Shown one piece after another: positions 63,715-64,000 of a stretch of 64,000 nucleotides of DNA. The notes beneath the pieces are model-generated. The model saw only the letters and a list, made by a program, of their open reading frames with translations, made no database searches and had not been told where the DNA came from. The stretch comes from Bacteroidota bacterium. Lineage in GTDB: Bacteria > Bacteroidota > Bacteroidia > B-17B0 > Aurantibacillaceae. The position numbers were made by a program, and so were the translations under genes. The DNA lies in NCBI GenBank assembly GCA_021156365.1, contig JAJNDK010000005.1, positions 1 to 64,000 on the forward strand, in the 5' to 3' direction. Each line of letters opens with the position of its first letter. The stretch's first letter is position 1.

Positions 63715-64000
63715 ATTGGATCAAATACACGTTTTCCACTTAAGAATTCTCCTAATATAAACAACATGAGAATTATCTTTTTTCCCACTTTTTATACAAA
63801 AACACCTAAGTGCTGAAAAACAAGCATTTGAATTTTTAGTGTCAAAACTGTCAATTTCGTCGTGTTAAAAAGTAGGTTCAAATGTTGATTTCATTTTTTG
63901 GTCAGCGGGCTTTTTTTCAGAACATTTGTAGAACATAACAGCCCTGTTCTTTGTTTTATTGGTAAATAGCCAAAATGCCAGTAAAATCAATATATACAAG
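63715..64000. other. Intergenic end region; possible start of a further gene at 63975
   Basis: The 286 bases are A+T-rich with no repeat, tRNA or terminator recognisable. An ATG at 63975 opens a plus-strand frame (Met-Pro-Val-Lys-Ser-Ile-Tyr-Thr) that runs to the window end; eight codons are too few to name it or be sure it is coding. Confidence 0.3.

Noticed and set aside
63382-63816. A 144-codon plus-strand frame overlapping the 5' end of mutY.
   Set aside because: It is mostly antisense to conserved MutY catalytic blocks and ends in low-complexity sequence.

Overview
The window is chromosomal DNA from a member of the phylum Bacteroidota. The evidence is concordant: at least four secreted proteins end in a type IX secretion (T9SS) type A sorting domain; the respiratory operon encodes alternative complex III (ActABCDEF) followed directly by an aa3-type oxidase; there are FecR/DUF4974, DUF5723, Y_Y_Y/reg_prop and two-haem MauG-type proteins; and several genes carry the Bacteroidota -7 promoter element TAnnTTTG. 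No rRNA, tRNA, insertion sequence, phage module or CRISPR array was seen. The species cannot be named from this sequence.

Layout. 1-10.6 kb: two giant secreted, repeat-rich surface proteins (the first is cut by the window edge) carrying cohesin-like domains, one also a dockerin-like domain, both with T9SS sorting tails. 10.7-18.5 kb: an APC permease, an orphan N-acetyl sugar amidotransferase, another T9SS cargo protein, a predicted outer-membrane barrel and a membrane-anchored propeller-like protein. 18.5-25.5 kb: signalling genes, namely a two-component-propeller/PP2C phosphatase, a small HTH regulator and a TPR histidine kinase, with a decayed 63-bp repeat array between the last two. 25.6-37.3 kb: an eight-gene minus-strand respiratory operon (actABCDEF-coxB-coxA) that should pass electrons from menaquinol through ACIII to oxygen. 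37.5-42.4 kb: murI, a T9SS beta-helix protein, a DUF5723 protein and a lipoprotein. 42.4-44.1 kb: an ECF sigma factor operon. 44.4-51 kb: small hypothetical genes, a GNAT acetyltransferase, metG and fumC. 51-55.3 kb: a bestrophin-type channel, an MbnP/MbnH-like copper/haem pair, an orphan FecR protein and a TfoX-like protein. 55.3-61.3 kb: a membrane glycosyltransferase with TPRs, two unrecognised proteins and a PIN-domain protein with a zinc ribbon. 61.4-63.7 kb: endonuclease V, a Nudix hydrolase and MutY.

Most of the window is ordinary Bacteroidota core and surface biology. The points that most deserve a second look are the MbnP/MbnH pair with no visible methanobactin genes, the four-fold A-B-C higher-order repeat of exact 744-bp period in the giant surface protein, cohesin and dockerin-like modules on T9SS cargo, the decayed 21-codon repeat relic near 22.6 kb, and the PIN/zinc-ribbon protein. 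No clearly new multi-gene system can be demonstrated from sequence reading alone. Where two starts were possible, the ATG that fits the signal peptide or family N terminus was preferred over an upstream TTG/GTG, and this is stated for each gene.
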